Notes: generated by a model from the sequence alone, not told the origin. Positions 16,257-24,915 are shown, counted from the stretch's first letter. The stretch is DNA of 64,000 nucleotides from Paenibacillus elgii NBRC 100335 (GCF_004000865.1 NZ_BIMB01000012.1:104704-168703), one strand, 5' to 3'. Made by a program: numbers and translations.

Positions 16257-16877
16257 TCAGCCATTCTTTTGCAAAACCATTTTTAAGGCAAAATAAATAA
16301 ATGCTGCTCCTACGAAACCATTCAAAACTTGAAGTACGAAAGGCGAAATGAATTCACGGGTCAAACTGCCCATGAATGCCACCAGAGTTAAAAAGAATAC
16401 CGCTGCAAACCATGCTCCAAAACCGAATACATAGATATGTTCCCGCTTCATATTTTCTTCGGCTACCTTGGTTGAAAATACGCCTGCCCAAAAAACGATA
16501 GTCAGAGGATTCGATACCGTCAGAAGGATTGCGTAGACAAATGCATGGTTTGTGTCCCCAAAGTCTGCAATACTTAAGCTGGGCAGGAGACGAATGTCAA
16601 GCAAGCTCAGCACCAGGTTCAACCCAAACATGAATAAGACGGCGGCCCCGAACAGTCTCAAACCCCATCTCATATTTTGTTTCTCCATCACGGTTGCGAT
16701 GCCGAGAATGGCGGTCACAATAAAGAACGCGTCAATCAAAGCAACACCGAGTACGCCGGTCTCGGCCGCGAAAAATCCGCGTAAGGAAGCGATTTGAAAT
16801 ATGAAAATACAAATGGGGCCTATGGCCAATTGTAGCATCATTCCCAATTTGAATCCTTTTGCAAAAATGTTCAGCAC
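16257..16877 (-). CDS. LysE family amino acid exporter
   Basis: A 206-residue protein with six hydrophobic helices and the LysE/RhtB N-terminal pattern GFKLGMMLQLAIGPICIFIFQ in part (GPxC/GP-x motif in helix 1) and the central SNPLTIVFWAGVF. Such proteins export basic or small neutral amino acids. It is 4 bases after the stop of an Lrp-family regulator gene transcribed in the same direction, so the pair forms an operon in which the regulator probably senses the exported amino acid. A stretch of 165 bases to the next gene holds nothing I recognise. Confidence 0.88.
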   Translation of the reverse strand: MLNIFAKGFKLGMMLQLAIGPICIFIFQIASLRGFFAAETGVLGVALIDAFFIVTAILGIATVMEKQNMRWGLRLFGAAVLFMFGLNLVLSLLDIRLLPSLSIADFGDTNHAFVYAILLTVSNPLTIVFWAGVFSTKVAEENMKREHIYVFGFGAWFAAVFFLTLVAFMGSLTREFISPFVLQVLNGFVGAAFIYFALKMVLQKNG

Positions 16878-16881
16878 CTCT

Positions 16882-17322
16882 TCAAATATTTATATTTTCT
16901 TTCAAGGAAGAAAGAGAGATGATGGTATTGCTTTTAAGCACACCCTTAATGTTCTTTAACGTATTGGAAATAAAATGTTCCAACGCTTGGGTATCTTCCA
17001 CAAGAACTTTTAACAAATAATCATATTCGCCGGCAACATGGTGGCATTCCAGGACAGAACTGCATTGAACAATAGACTTTCTGAACTCCTCGATATGTTC
17101 GGTTTGATCAATATTGACGAAAATAAAGGACAATAGCTTGCAGTTCGTCTTCATTCGATTCATTTTTATGGTGTAGGCTTCAATGATTTCCGCTTCCTCC
17201 ATTTTTCGAATTCGTTCCGATACGGCCGGAATCGACAGATTTACTCTTTTGCTTATTTCGGAAGCGGTCATTCTGCTGTTTTCTTTTAAAGCATCAAGTA
17301 TCGCCAGATCGATTGTGTCCAA
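16882..17322 (-). CDS. Lrp/AsnC family transcription regulator
   Basis: A 146-residue regulator: N-terminal winged helix (LDTIDLAILDALKENSRMTASEISKR in part, NLSIPAVSERIRKMEEAEII) and a C-terminal RAM ligand domain (CHHVAGEYDYLLKVLVED). I set the start at the TTG at 17322, because GGGTGGTAA precedes it and the product then has the normal Lrp length; longer in-frame starts would add 110 unrelated residues that overlap the next gene. It precedes lysE in one transcript and likely controls it in response to an amino acid. Confidence 0.9.
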   Translation of the reverse strand: MDTIDLAILDALKENSRMTASEISKRVNLSIPAVSERIRKMEEAEIIEAYTIKMNRMKTNCKLLSFIFVNIDQTEHIEEFRKSIVQCSSVLECHHVAGEYDYLLKVLVEDTQALEHFISNTLKNIKGVLKSNTIISLSSLKENINI

Positions 17323-17481
17323 AATTACCACCCTTTCATTAAATTTATAAATATAATTATAATCATAGGTTTTATTTTTTAAATATTTTCGTAAAAAACG
17401 TTCAATTTTTAATGAATTCATGATTATGACTTTAATTAATGAAATAAAGAGAGGTGAATTTAACGCATAACTTAAATAAAT

Positions 17482-17511
17482 AAAGCCGCCGGCTCTGGGC
17501 CGAACGGCTTT
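17482..17511 (-). terminator. Hairpin after the SRPBCC gene
   Basis: AAAGCCG/CGGCTTT stem with an inner GGCC pairing; on the reverse strand it is followed by ATTTATTTAAG, a weak T run. Confidence 0.5.
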
Positions 17512-17530
17512 GTTGATAACAAAATTTGTG

Positions 17531-18040
17531 TTATTGCATGGATTGCAAATGCTCGGCGAGACGATCCCAGGTTTCGGTGATCCCTTGCTCCATCCCCATA
17601 TCGACAACGGTTTTGAGCGCTTCGGCAGAAGGGTATTGGGCCCGGTTAACAAGCCTCGTCTTGCCTTCGAATTCTGTGAAAGTCATCGTATTGAGAGCCG
17701 AGGGCATGCCTTCTGCTTCGTTGCCTTCGGCATCCGAGAAGTAATCCTTGTAGACGATTTTCTCCGCTTCGACGATTTCTTGATAGACGGCTTTGCCCCA
17801 AGATTCGAATCCGTAAAAATCGCCTTGGTTCTGATCGATACATTTCATACAGTAATGCCAGATACCGCCTGGACGAAAATCAACGTTGCAAACCGTAAGC
17901 GTCCAGCCGCGCGGTCCCCACCAGTGCTTGAGATGCTCGGCCTGTGAGAACGCTTTAAATACAAGCTCGCGCGGCGCATTGAACACACGCTCCAGAATAA
18001 GTTCCTGACCTTCTGCCTTGATCGTCATTGGGTTCGACAT
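17531..18040 (-). CDS. SRPBCC/AHSA1 domain protein
   Basis: A 169-residue protein of the activator-of-Hsp90-homolog-1-like (START superfamily) group: RVFNAPRELVFKAFSQAEHLKHWWGPRGW in part is diagnostic, as are DFRPGGIWHY and the final GMEQGITETWDRLAEHL. These form a helix-grip hydrophobic cavity; bacterial members are mostly of unknown ligand. The ATG is preceded by TAGGAGGAATTTGG on the reverse strand. The gene is divergent from ykvI; the 260 bases between hold their promoters but no site I can name. Confidence 0.9.
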   Translation of the reverse strand: MSNPMTIKAEGQELILERVFNAPRELVFKAFSQAEHLKHWWGPRGWTLTVCNVDFRPGGIWHYCMKCIDQNQGDFYGFESWGKAVYQEIVEAEKIVYKDYFSDAEGNEAEGMPSALNTMTFTEFEGKTRLVNRAQYPSAEALKTVVDMGMEQGITETWDRLAEHLQSMQ

Positions 18041-18303
18041 CCAAATTCCTCCTAATATTCGTTTCGGTACGCGTTAACTCGGTGTCTTATCTCGTTGGCC
18101 GGTACCGTATTCTTGTTTAAAAGATACCTCAAAAGGAATATTCCTGTCAAGGAATATTTAAAACGTAATTTTAACGTGCGGGCGAGCCGTAGCAAGATGG
18201 AAAGTTTGTCTCCGGGAGTCGGACAAGGCGGGAATATACAAGCCTTCCGAACATAAAATGAAGCATAAAGATTTATTTTATGCGGTTGCTTCCCGGAGGA
18301 GTT

Positions 18304-19347
18304 ATGGTTAAAAAATCGGTCTCGATCTTGCAAATTGCAGCGACATACGCTGGAACAGTGGTGGGAGCCGGATTTGCTTCCGGACAGTCGATTATGCAGT
18401 TTTTTACGGTTTACGGGACATGGGGAACCGTGGGCATTTTGATCAGTACGTTTCTTTTTATGTGGATTGGAACTAAGATGATGGTTCTGGCGCACAGGAT
18501 TCAGGCATTTTCTTATCAGGAGCTTAACACCTATCTTTTCGGCAGCGTGTTCGGGAAGGTCGCCAATGCTGCGACGTTCGCGATTTTATTCGGGATGACT
18601 TCGGTGATGCTGTCAGGTGCCGGCTCCATTTTTGAGGAACAGCTTGGTTTGCCATATCAGTGGGGCATTGTTATCAGTATCGTCCTTTGTTATCTGGTCA
18701 TGACCAGAGACATGCAGGGAATTTTGGCGGTAAATTCGGTGGTCGTGCCTTTAATGCTTTGCTTCATGCTTCTCATTGCTTTGCATGTGTTCGGCGACAA
18801 CGGGACGGCTCCAAGCATCGGTTGGCGAAACACGCCATGGTCCGACCTAACGTGGCTAATTCGTCCGTTTGCCTACGCCGCATTGAATTTTGCCTTTGTC
18901 CAAGCGGTGATGGTGCCGCTCGGCAGCGAGGTGCAGGACGAGAGCGCCTTGAAATGGGGCGGCTTCTGGGGTGGCGTAGCTCTTGGATTCATGCTGTTGA
19001 TCAGCCACTGGGCCATGAATTCCAAGATGCCGGAAATTGCAGCGTTCGATATTCCGATGGCCGAAATTATTCGGGATCTGGGCGGAGCGGTTCATATTTT
19101 ATTTTTGCTGGTCATCTATGGGGAAATTTTTACGACGATCATCGGCAACGTATTTGGGATCGCGCGTCAAATTCAAAGCCTGTTCGTTCTCCCGACCAAA
19201 GGGCTGGTGTTAGCGATTCTGCTTGGAAGCTTTCTAATTAGCCAGATCGGCTATACGCCGCTGCTTTCCTATCTGTATCCTCTGTTCGGCTATCTCGGCA
19301 TGATCCTGCTTCTTTTCCTGGCGTTTAAAAGGATGCCCGGACCGTAG
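18304..19347 (+). CDS. YkvI family membrane protein (APC-like transporter)
   Basis: A 347-residue protein with ten to eleven hydrophobic helices, beginning KKSVSILQIAATYAGTVVGAGFASGQ, a pattern shared with the YkvI family of the amino acid-polyamine-cation fold. The GAGFASGQ unwound helix would hold the substrate; the substrate is not known. ATG 18304 follows GGAGGAGTT. A terminator at 19371-19411 makes it a one-gene unit. Confidence 0.85.
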   Translation: MVKKSVSILQIAATYAGTVVGAGFASGQSIMQFFTVYGTWGTVGILISTFLFMWIGTKMMVLAHRIQAFSYQELNTYLFGSVFGKVANAATFAILFGMTSVMLSGAGSIFEEQLGLPYQWGIVISIVLCYLVMTRDMQGILAVNSVVVPLMLCFMLLIALHVFGDNGTAPSIGWRNTPWSDLTWLIRPFAYAALNFAFVQAVMVPLGSEVQDESALKWGGFWGGVALGFMLLISHWAMNSKMPEIAAFDIPMAEIIRDLGGAVHILFLLVIYGEIFTTIIGNVFGIARQIQSLFVLPTKGLVLAILLGSFLISQIGYTPLLSYLYPLFGYLGMILLLFLAFKRMPGP

Positions 19348-19370
19348 CCGCTCATTTAAAAAATTCATCG

Positions 19371-19411
19371 AAGCGCTGAGCCATGGATTGTTCATTGGCG
19401 CGGCGCTTTTT
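19371..19411 (+). terminator. Terminator of the ykvI-like gene
   Basis: AAGCGCTGAGCCA pairs with TGGCGCGGCGCTT (one G-T pair, one mismatch) and TTTT follows. Confidence 0.7.
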
Positions 19412-19673
19412 CATGCTTATGTAAGCTTATCGGAGCGGTAGGTGTCATGAAAGGACAGGCGTCCGGGAGCGGTAAATATAAACGATATCTATTAGTTGAA
19501 AATGCTAGAAATAGGAGAACGCTTAGTACTTGCTATGTCACCTATACATACAATGCAAATATAGAGTTGAGGCTTGTATCGGGGAGGAGAAGCGCGATGG
19601 TTCCTAGAGGGTAATGCGGAGGTGCTGGACTTCGGCGCAGCGGATTGCATCTTAGAAAAGAGGGCGAGGTTCT
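19412..19673. other. Leader region before the ArsB-like gene
   Basis: No gene is supported. A strong GGGGAGGAG site is followed by a five-codon ORF (ATG 19597, TAA 19612-19614), and a GAGGGCGAGG site serves the next gene. I saw no riboswitch I could name. Confidence 0.3.
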
Positions 19674-21020
19674 ATGCATGATTTGATGATCGTTATTACT
19701 ATTCTTTCCTTTTTATGCACGATTTTCTTTATCTTTTGGCGTCCTCATGTAAATGAGGCGATACCGGCGACCATCGGCGCCATATTCGTGCTGCTTAGCG
19801 GCAGCGTATCGATTGCCGATCTTGGCATGATCACCGAAACGATCGGGGGAGCGGCGGTCACCATTATGGCAACGATCGTTATGGCTATCGTATTGGAAAG
19901 CTTCGGCTTTTTTCATTGGGCGGCCGAGCAACTGCTCAAGAAATCGAAAGGATCGGGTATCCGGTTGTTCTGGTATACGAACTTGTTTTGTTTTTTGATG
20001 ACGCTCTTCGTGAACAACGATGGGAGCATCTTGATTACGACACCGATTCTGTTAATGCTCCTCGGCAGCATGGGGTTTAAAAATCATCAAAAAATTCCGT
20101 ATTTGCTGTCTGGAGCTTTGATCGCAACGGCTTCCAGTGCGCCTATCGGAGTAAGCAATATCGTAAACCTGATTGCCCTGAAAATTGTCGAGATGGACCT
20201 GTACATGCACACGGCCATGATGTTCGTACCGGCTTCGCTCGGGCTTCTTTTGCTGGTGTGCCTGCTGTTCGCCAGCTTCTACCGGGTACTGCCGCGCAAG
20301 CTGCCTGCCTCCCAACCCGGCTACTGGGGGTATTACAACGGAAGCCATCCGTTAAAGGAAGGAGCGCCGCCGATAGCGCCGGAACAGCAGACGAAATTCA
20401 TGCGCAACATTCTCATCTTTGTGTTTGGCGTACGCGTCAGCTTGTTCGTCGCATCGTATATTCATTTTCCCGTATCCGCCACGGCTGTGATCGGCTCGGT
20501 TTTATTATTGGCGTGGCGCTGGTTCTATCTGAAGATTTCGCCTGCGGACATGCTGAAAAAAACGCCATGGTTCATCCTCGTATTCGCGTTCAGCATGTAT
20601 GTGATCATTTACGGTTTGCATAATATCGGTTTAACCGCGATGCTGATCCAATATCTACAGCCGCTCGTCTCGGACAATCTAGTTCATGCGAGCGTGATTA
20701 TGGGGCTGCTCTTGTCCGTGCTATCGAATATATTCAACAACCATCCGGCTTTGATGGTCGGCACCTTGACTTTAACGAACATGGGGCTGGACCCCTTGAG
20801 CTTAAAAATATCCTACTTGGCGAGCGTAATCGGCAGCGATGTCGGCTCTCTGCTGCTGCCGATCGGAACGCTGGCAACGTTGATGTGGATGCACATTCTT
20901 CAAAAAGGGAAGGTCAAAATCACCTGGAGCCAGTACTTGAAAGTAACCTCGTTCGTTATTCCGATTACCGTTTTGTTCACCTTAATTGTGTTGGCCTACT
21001 GGGTTTATTGGATTTTTTAA
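19674..21020 (+). CDS. ArsB/NhaD-type ion transporter
   Basis: A 448-residue membrane protein with about 11-12 helices of the ion transporter superfamily (ArsB, NhaD, CitMHS relatives). The motif LFVNNDGSILITTPI and the second-half NIFNNHPALMVGTLTL are the paired inverted-repeat core motifs (NDxxxxxxTPI and NNxPAxM) of ArsB-like proteins. There is no arsR, arsA or arsC nearby, so arsenite efflux is only a possibility; Na+/H+ exchange or organic anion transport is equally open. ATG 19674 follows GAGGGCGAGG. A strong terminator follows. Confidence 0.85.
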   Translation: MHDLMIVITILSFLCTIFFIFWRPHVNEAIPATIGAIFVLLSGSVSIADLGMITETIGGAAVTIMATIVMAIVLESFGFFHWAAEQLLKKSKGSGIRLFWYTNLFCFLMTLFVNNDGSILITTPILLMLLGSMGFKNHQKIPYLLSGALIATASSAPIGVSNIVNLIALKIVEMDLYMHTAMMFVPASLGLLLLVCLLFASFYRVLPRKLPASQPGYWGYYNGSHPLKEGAPPIAPEQQTKFMRNILIFVFGVRVSLFVASYIHFPVSATAVIGSVLLLAWRWFYLKISPADMLKKTPWFILVFAFSMYVIIYGLHNIGLTAMLIQYLQPLVSDNLVHASVIMGLLLSVLSNIFNNHPALMVGTLTLTNMGLDPLSLKISYLASVIGSDVGSLLLPIGTLATLMWMHILQKGKVKITWSQYLKVTSFVIPITVLFTLIVLAYWVYWIF

Positions 21021-21030
21021 GTTCATAGAT

Positions 21031-21054
21031 AAGAGGCATGGGCCTCTTTTTTTT
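21031..21054 (+). terminator. Terminator after the ArsB-like gene
   Basis: AAGAGGC-ATGG-GCCTCTT followed by six or more T residues. Confidence 0.9.
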
Positions 21055-21254
21055 GTTGCTTCGCCGGACCCAAGGTAAATTTTACCTTGACGTACCGTGT
21101 CAGAAACCTATAATCGATTTTGGATGCAGCTTCCGGGCCGGGGAGCAAACCGCAAGGGCGGAGGGCGAATCCTTTTTCGCCGTTGTGCGTATATGTTTGG
21201 TGAATCTCCGTGAGAAGGGCCCGTTTCCGAGAGAGAGAAAAGGAGTGCTGAAGC

Positions 21255-21701
21255 ATGATGACACGATTGGAATACCGTTTGTATGCCGAGGGTAGCGAGA
21301 CGTTCCCGCTACTGTATTATTATGACCGGATCGGCCGGGACGAGGTCGCTTTGCGATTTGCGTGCGACTATTTTATTAAGGACGGCAAGGTGTACGAGAA
21401 AACCTCGTGCGCTGTGGAGCCGGAATGTTATGTCGTCTATGTGCAGGAAGCGCTTGACGAGCGGACGATGCTGTGGAGCAAGCCGGAAGGTCCCCGCGGT
21501 GTTCGCCTGGAGCTGAGGGAATACCGCGAATGGACGTCGGATTACCGGCTGGTGCATACGTTTACATTTCCCGATACGCTGGAGGCGATGTTAAACCTTC
21601 AGGCGAATTATTTGTATGCGGAGGGCCGGGAATGGCAGCGCACTTCCGCCGAAATCGACGAAGACCGGGAGACGTATGTATATTACGCCGTGCCGGTGTA
21701 G
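21255..21701 (+). CDS. Unknown protein, first gene of the amidoligase cluster
   Basis: A 148-residue, soluble, aromatic-rich protein (many Tyr, Glu, Arg), mostly predicted beta with a C-terminal DRETYVYYAVPV. No signal peptide or membrane helix. I do not recognise a family. AGGAG precedes the ATG at 21255. The next gene starts 37 bases on, followed by an ATP-grasp ligase and a DUF350 membrane protein in the same direction, so it probably belongs to that cluster. Confidence 0.8.
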   Translation: MMTRLEYRLYAEGSETFPLLYYYDRIGRDEVALRFACDYFIKDGKVYEKTSCAVEPECYVVYVQEALDERTMLWSKPEGPRGVRLELREYREWTSDYRLVHTFTFPDTLEAMLNLQANYLYAEGREWQRTSAEIDEDRETYVYYAVPV

Positions 21702-21738
21702 CCGCAATTTCAAACCGGGAAAACAGGAGTGACGAAGA

Positions 21739-22011
21739 ATGGAACAGCAAAAAAGCAGCAGGACACGCAAACTGGTAGCGCTGTTCGTGGCGTCGACACT
21801 GGTGCTCGGCGGTACGGCGGGCTGCTCCAATTCCCAGAACTGCACCGATCGAAACGGGGACGGTTACTGCGACAACGGCAGCAGCGGCTCGTCCGGAGGA
21901 CATTATTACGGCGGCGGGGGCTCGGGCGGAAGCTCCTCTAAAGCTTCTTCTGGCAGCTCTTCCGGGATCAGCAAAGGCGGGATCGGCGGCAGCGGCAGCT
22001 CAAGCTCCTAG
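21739..22011 (+). CDS. Small Gly/Ser-rich lipoprotein
   Basis: A 90-residue lipoprotein: basic head, hydrophobic LVALFVASTLVLGG, lipobox TAGC with Cys 29, then CTDRNGDGYCD (a Ca-binding-loop-like DxNxDGxxD) and a tail that is nearly all Gly and Ser. This architecture parallels the DUF1190 lipoproteins YgiB/YjfM of Escherichia coli, which also have low-complexity Gly/Ser tails and also sit beside a glutathionylspermidine-synthase-like ATP-grasp gene. I infer that it is the substrate or partner of the neighbouring ligase. The ATG follows ACAGGAGTGACGAAG. Confidence 0.85.
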   Translation: MEQQKSSRTRKLVALFVASTLVLGGTAGCSNSQNCTDRNGDGYCDNGSSGSSGGHYYGGGGSGGSSSKASSGSSSGISKGGIGGSGSSSS

Positions 22012-22076
22012 CGCCAGAGCTGCATGGGCGGTCCGACGACGATAAAAAGCAACGATCAGAGAGGAGGCGTGCGGGC

Positions 22077-23363
22077 ATGAGCAAGGCAAAGACGCTTCGG
22101 CCGGACGCTTCTTACGAGGAACGCCGGGAAGCGATCTACGGGCCGCTGCGGCAAGAAGGTATTTTTACATGGGACTGCTTATACGATCAGGAATATGCGC
22201 TCGCCGGCTTGTACCGGTTGGAGCGGGCACAGCTGGCGGAAATGCGCAAAGCCGCCGAAGCGTTAGGACGCATCTATGCCAGGACTGTCCGGATCGTCCA
22301 GCAGGGCGAACCGGCGCTTTTGGCTGAACTGGGACTGCCTCCCGCGTCGTTCGGCGCCATTCGTCTCCGGTTCGATGAAGACATCCCGACGCTAATCGGG
22401 CGGTTCGATTTTGCATTGACGCCGCAGGGGCTCAAGATGCTTGAGTTTAACAGCGATACGCCGACGGGGATCGTCGAAGCTTTTCATGCGAACGGCCGGG
22501 TGTGCGCCGCCTATGGCGAAGAGGACCCGAACGAAGGCTGCAGCGGGGATTTCCGGCAGGCGTTCAAACGGATGCTTGACCTATACCGCGAAGCGGGCTA
22601 TGCGTCCGAGCATGTCGTATTCAGCTCGCTCGATTGGCATGAGGAGGATGCCGGAACGACTCGCTATCTCCTGAAGCAATCCGGGATTGCCGGCGCGGAA
22701 TTTGCAGCGCTGTCCGATCTCCGTGTGGAGGGAGACCGGATATGGGCGCAGCCTGATGCCGATGACGAAGAAACGGCAGCTGGATGTCCGATTGATGTGT
22801 TGTACCGGCTGCATGCGATCGAGAAGCTGGCTGAAGACCGGGATACGGACGGCTATCCGACCGGCGAGCATGTGCTGGAATTAATCGCGGCGCGCAAGCT
22901 GGCGATCATTAATCCGCCCTCGGGGTTCGCCGCTCAGACGAAGGCGCTCCAGGCGCTGATCTGGAATTTGCATCAAGCGGGGGAGTTTTACACGGAAGAG
23001 GAGCATGAGACGATCGAAGCCTACATGCTGCCGACGTTTATGGAGCCGTGCTTCCCCGAAGGCACGCCTTATGTGGCGAAGCCGATTCTGGGACGCGAAG
23101 GCAGCGGGGTCACGATCTATGCGGGAAGCGGGGATATTGCGGAGGCGAGCGGGGAAGACGAATACGGGGATCAGCCGATGGTCTACCAGCAATATGCCGA
23201 GCTGCCCCGCATCCGGGTGGAAACGTTAAACGGCCCGTACGACGGTCGGCTGCTCTGGGGCTGCTTTCTGATCGACGGCCGAAGCTCGGCCGTGGTTGCG
23301 CGCGTCGGCGGGAGCATCACGAACAATTTGTCCTATTATTTGCCTTCGTCGGTCATAGGCTAG
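22077..23363 (+). CDS. Glutathionylspermidine synthase-like ATP-grasp ligase (YgiC/YjfC type)
   Basis: A 428-residue member of the GSP_synth C-terminal ATP-grasp group. Recognisable parts are DEDIPTLIGRFDFALTPQGLKMLEFNSDTPTG in part (start of the fold), the CFPEG...YVAKPILGREGSGVTIY ATP-binding segment and LWGCFLIDGRSSAVVARVGGSITNN at the end. It lacks the N-terminal CHAP amidase of true GspS, so it is a stand-alone amidoligase. The substrate is unknown; neighbours (Gly/Ser lipoprotein, DUF350) repeat the YjfL-YjfM-YjfC set of enterobacteria. ATG 22077 follows GAGAGGAGGCGTGCGGGC. Confidence 0.92.
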   Translation: MSKAKTLRPDASYEERREAIYGPLRQEGIFTWDCLYDQEYALAGLYRLERAQLAEMRKAAEALGRIYARTVRIVQQGEPALLAELGLPPASFGAIRLRFDEDIPTLIGRFDFALTPQGLKMLEFNSDTPTGIVEAFHANGRVCAAYGEEDPNEGCSGDFRQAFKRMLDLYREAGYASEHVVFSSLDWHEEDAGTTRYLLKQSGIAGAEFAALSDLRVEGDRIWAQPDADDEETAAGCPIDVLYRLHAIEKLAEDRDTDGYPTGEHVLELIAARKLAIINPPSGFAAQTKALQALIWNLHQAGEFYTEEEHETIEAYMLPTFMEPCFPEGTPYVAKPILGREGSGVTIYAGSGDIAEASGEDEYGDQPMVYQQYAELPRIRVETLNGPYDGRLLWGCFLIDGRSSAVVARVGGSITNNLSYYLPSSVIG

Positions 23364-23419
23364 GCCTGCAGATAAGAACAGCCTTATATTACTAACATTT
23401 ATTGAGGAGTTGGAGTTCG

Positions 23420-23854
23420 TTGGAACAGTTCGGAAATATTCTTAACTTTTTGATGTATTTGGGCGTGACCGTCCCGCTTATGGGACTCGGCATTTTACTT
23501 TTTAACCTGACGACGCCGTACAATGAATTTGCGCTCATCCGGGAGGGCGGCGATTTGTCCGATCCCGGTAAAGCGGCGGCCGCCAAAGCTACGGCTTACG
23601 ATCTCGGGGGTAAAATGATCGGCCAAGTGCTCGTTCTCGCGTCTGCGGTATATCATTCGGTCGGTCTTGTCGATTTAATTATCTGGGGGCTCATCGGGAT
23701 CGCGTTCCAGATTATCGTGTTCTACTTGTTCGAACTGCTGACTCCTTTTAAAGTGCTGGCCGAAATTCCGAAGGGCAATGTGTCCGTTGGTATTTTCTCG
23801 TTTTGTTTGAGTCTGGCGTCGGGTCTTCTACTGGCTTCGTTAATCAGCTATTGA
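23420..23854 (+). CDS. DUF350 membrane protein (YjfL-like)
   Basis: A 144-residue protein with four hydrophobic helices. The first, NILNFLMYLGVTVPLMGLGILLF in part, ends in the DUF350 hallmark TTPYNEFALIREG; the second half repeats the layout (FQIIVFYLFELLTPF). TTG 23420 is chosen because GGAG and GAGGAG precede it; TTG 23402 lies further up. It is the last gene of the lipoprotein/ATP-grasp cluster, matching the YjfL partner of E. coli. Function unknown. Confidence 0.88.
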   Translation: MEQFGNILNFLMYLGVTVPLMGLGILLFNLTTPYNEFALIREGGDLSDPGKAAAAKATAYDLGGKMIGQVLVLASAVYHSVGLVDLIIWGLIGIAFQIIVFYLFELLTPFKVLAEIPKGNVSVGIFSFCLSLASGLLLASLISY

Positions 23855-23900
23855 TCGGACGACATCAAGTTTGGTTCCGAAGGAGGCTGTGCATAACATC

Positions 23901-24290
23901 ATGCTAAAGCTGAACAACATTCACCATGCCGCGGTCATTTGCTCGGACTACGAGAAGTCGAAGCATTTTTACGTCGGCGTGCTCGGACTGACGGTTATCC
24001 GGGAAACGTATCGGGCGGAACGCCGGTCGTATAAGCTTGATCTGCGGGTCGGGGATAGTCATCAGATTGAACTATTCTCGTTTCCGGACGCGCCGGAGCG
24101 TCCAAGCTATCCGGAAGCAAGAGGTCTGAGGCATTTGGCCTTCGAGGTTGACGATATCGAAGCGGCCGTCAAGGCTTTGGAAGCCGAAGAAATCGCGGTG
24201 GAGCCGATTCGTGTCGATGAGACCACGGGAAAACGATTTATGTTCTTTTTCGATCCGGACCAACTGCCCTTGGAGCTGTATGAAAAATAG
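23901..24290 (+). CDS. VOC family protein (YaeR/GloA2-like)
   Basis: A 129-residue glyoxalase-fold protein. MLKLNNIHHAAVICSDYEKSKHFY in part, the metal-ligand region IELFSFPDAPERPSYPEARGLRHLAFEVDD in part and the ending FFFDPDQLPLELYE are very close to the E. coli YaeR (GloA2) pattern, so I start it at ATG 23901. The AGGAGG at 23881-23886 is 14 bases upstream, longer than usual; GTG 23889 is too near it. It probably binds a divalent metal; the substrate is unknown. A terminator follows at once. Confidence 0.88.
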   Translation: MLKLNNIHHAAVICSDYEKSKHFYVGVLGLTVIRETYRAERRSYKLDLRVGDSHQIELFSFPDAPERPSYPEARGLRHLAFEVDDIEAAVKALEAEEIAVEPIRVDETTGKRFMFFFDPDQLPLELYEK

Positions 24291-24305
24291 AGTATGCAAG
24301 GAAGC

Positions 24306-24338
24306 AAGACTCGTGCGCTGCGCACGGGTCTTTTTTTT
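24306..24338 (+). terminator. Terminator after the VOC gene
   Basis: AAGACTCGTGCG-CTG-CGCACGGGTCTT with T8 after it. Confidence 0.9.
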
Positions 24339-24519
24339 GCAGAAAGGGTTTACTTGCGGATAAAAATGGGTAAAAAGTTGTAGGTTTGTTTCGATATAGT
24401 TCAAAAAGCTCATTGAAATTTAACAAGGACCTAAAAGATTCCAAACATAATTTTGCTATGCTTGCCTTATCATCACAGAAGCTCTTGGGCGCAAGGGGAC
24501 AATGATGGAGGTGCGGCGT

Positions 24520-24636
24520 ATGGAAGGAAGATTTTCGATAGGAGTCATGTTCGGGGTACTGGTGAGCGTCCCGCTGTGGCTGTCGATGATCGGTTGGTAC
24601 AGACTGGTCATGGCGGGCATCGGGTTGTTTATTTAA
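24520..24636 (+). CDS. 38-residue single-helix membrane peptide
   Basis: A very short ORF, MEGRFSIGV followed by a hydrophobic helix (MFGVLVSVPLWLSMIGW) and a second hydrophobic patch to the C-terminal GLFI. It has its own ribosome binding site, GATGGAGGTGCGGCGT before ATG, and a strong terminator 8 bases after the stop, so it looks like a complete one-gene unit. No family recognised. Confidence 0.65.
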   Translation: MEGRFSIGVMFGVLVSVPLWLSMIGWYRLVMAGIGLFI

Positions 24637-24643
24637 ATTCTAG

Positions 24644-24672
24644 CCATCGGCCGGAGGGGCCGATGGTTTTTT
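24644..24672 (+). terminator. Terminator after the 38-residue peptide gene
   Basis: CCATCGGCC-GGAGG-GGCCGATGG then TTTTTTG. It also lies after the opposing yrzA-like gene. Confidence 0.9.
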
Positions 24673-24705
24673 GTCGGTATGAAGCTTTGGTCTTGGCGAG
24701 ATTCG

Positions 24706-24915
24706 TTATTTTTTCACTTTAAAATGAACGACGGCGCTGTACAGCATTTTCCCGGCATTCGGATCGAACACCACTTGATGGCTGATCGAGAACACGTCCA
24801 GCAGCAGCGCTTTGTTATTCTCGATTTGCGCGTCGATTTTGGCTTCGAGCGTTTTCAAATCGTAGGCTTCGAAAAATTCAATTTTGTTCTCGATTCTGTC
24901 TAAAGTAAAACTCAT
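24706..24915 (-). CDS. DUF2536 family protein (YrzA-like)
   Basis: A 69-residue protein, MSFTLDRIENKIEFFEAYDL ... IENNKALLLDVFSISHQVV ... LYSAVVHFKVKK, which matches the Bacillus YrzA/DUF2536 pattern: an N-terminal strand, a Glu/Lys helix and a final LYSAVVHFK strand. Function unknown. It is convergent with the small membrane peptide gene, sharing the terminator between them. Confidence 0.8.
   Translation of the reverse strand: MSFTLDRIENKIEFFEAYDLKTLEAKIDAQIENNKALLLDVFSISHQVVFDPNAGKMLYSAVVHFKVKK

Noticed and set aside
16882..17652. Longer Lrp start adding 110 N-terminal residues
   Set aside because: The addition overlaps the SRPBCC gene, has no family match, and a well-placed TTG with a ribosome binding site gives normal Lrp length.
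19597..19614. Five-codon leader ORF with a strong ribosome binding site before the ArsB-like gene
   Set aside because: Too short to judge; no attenuator stem follows.
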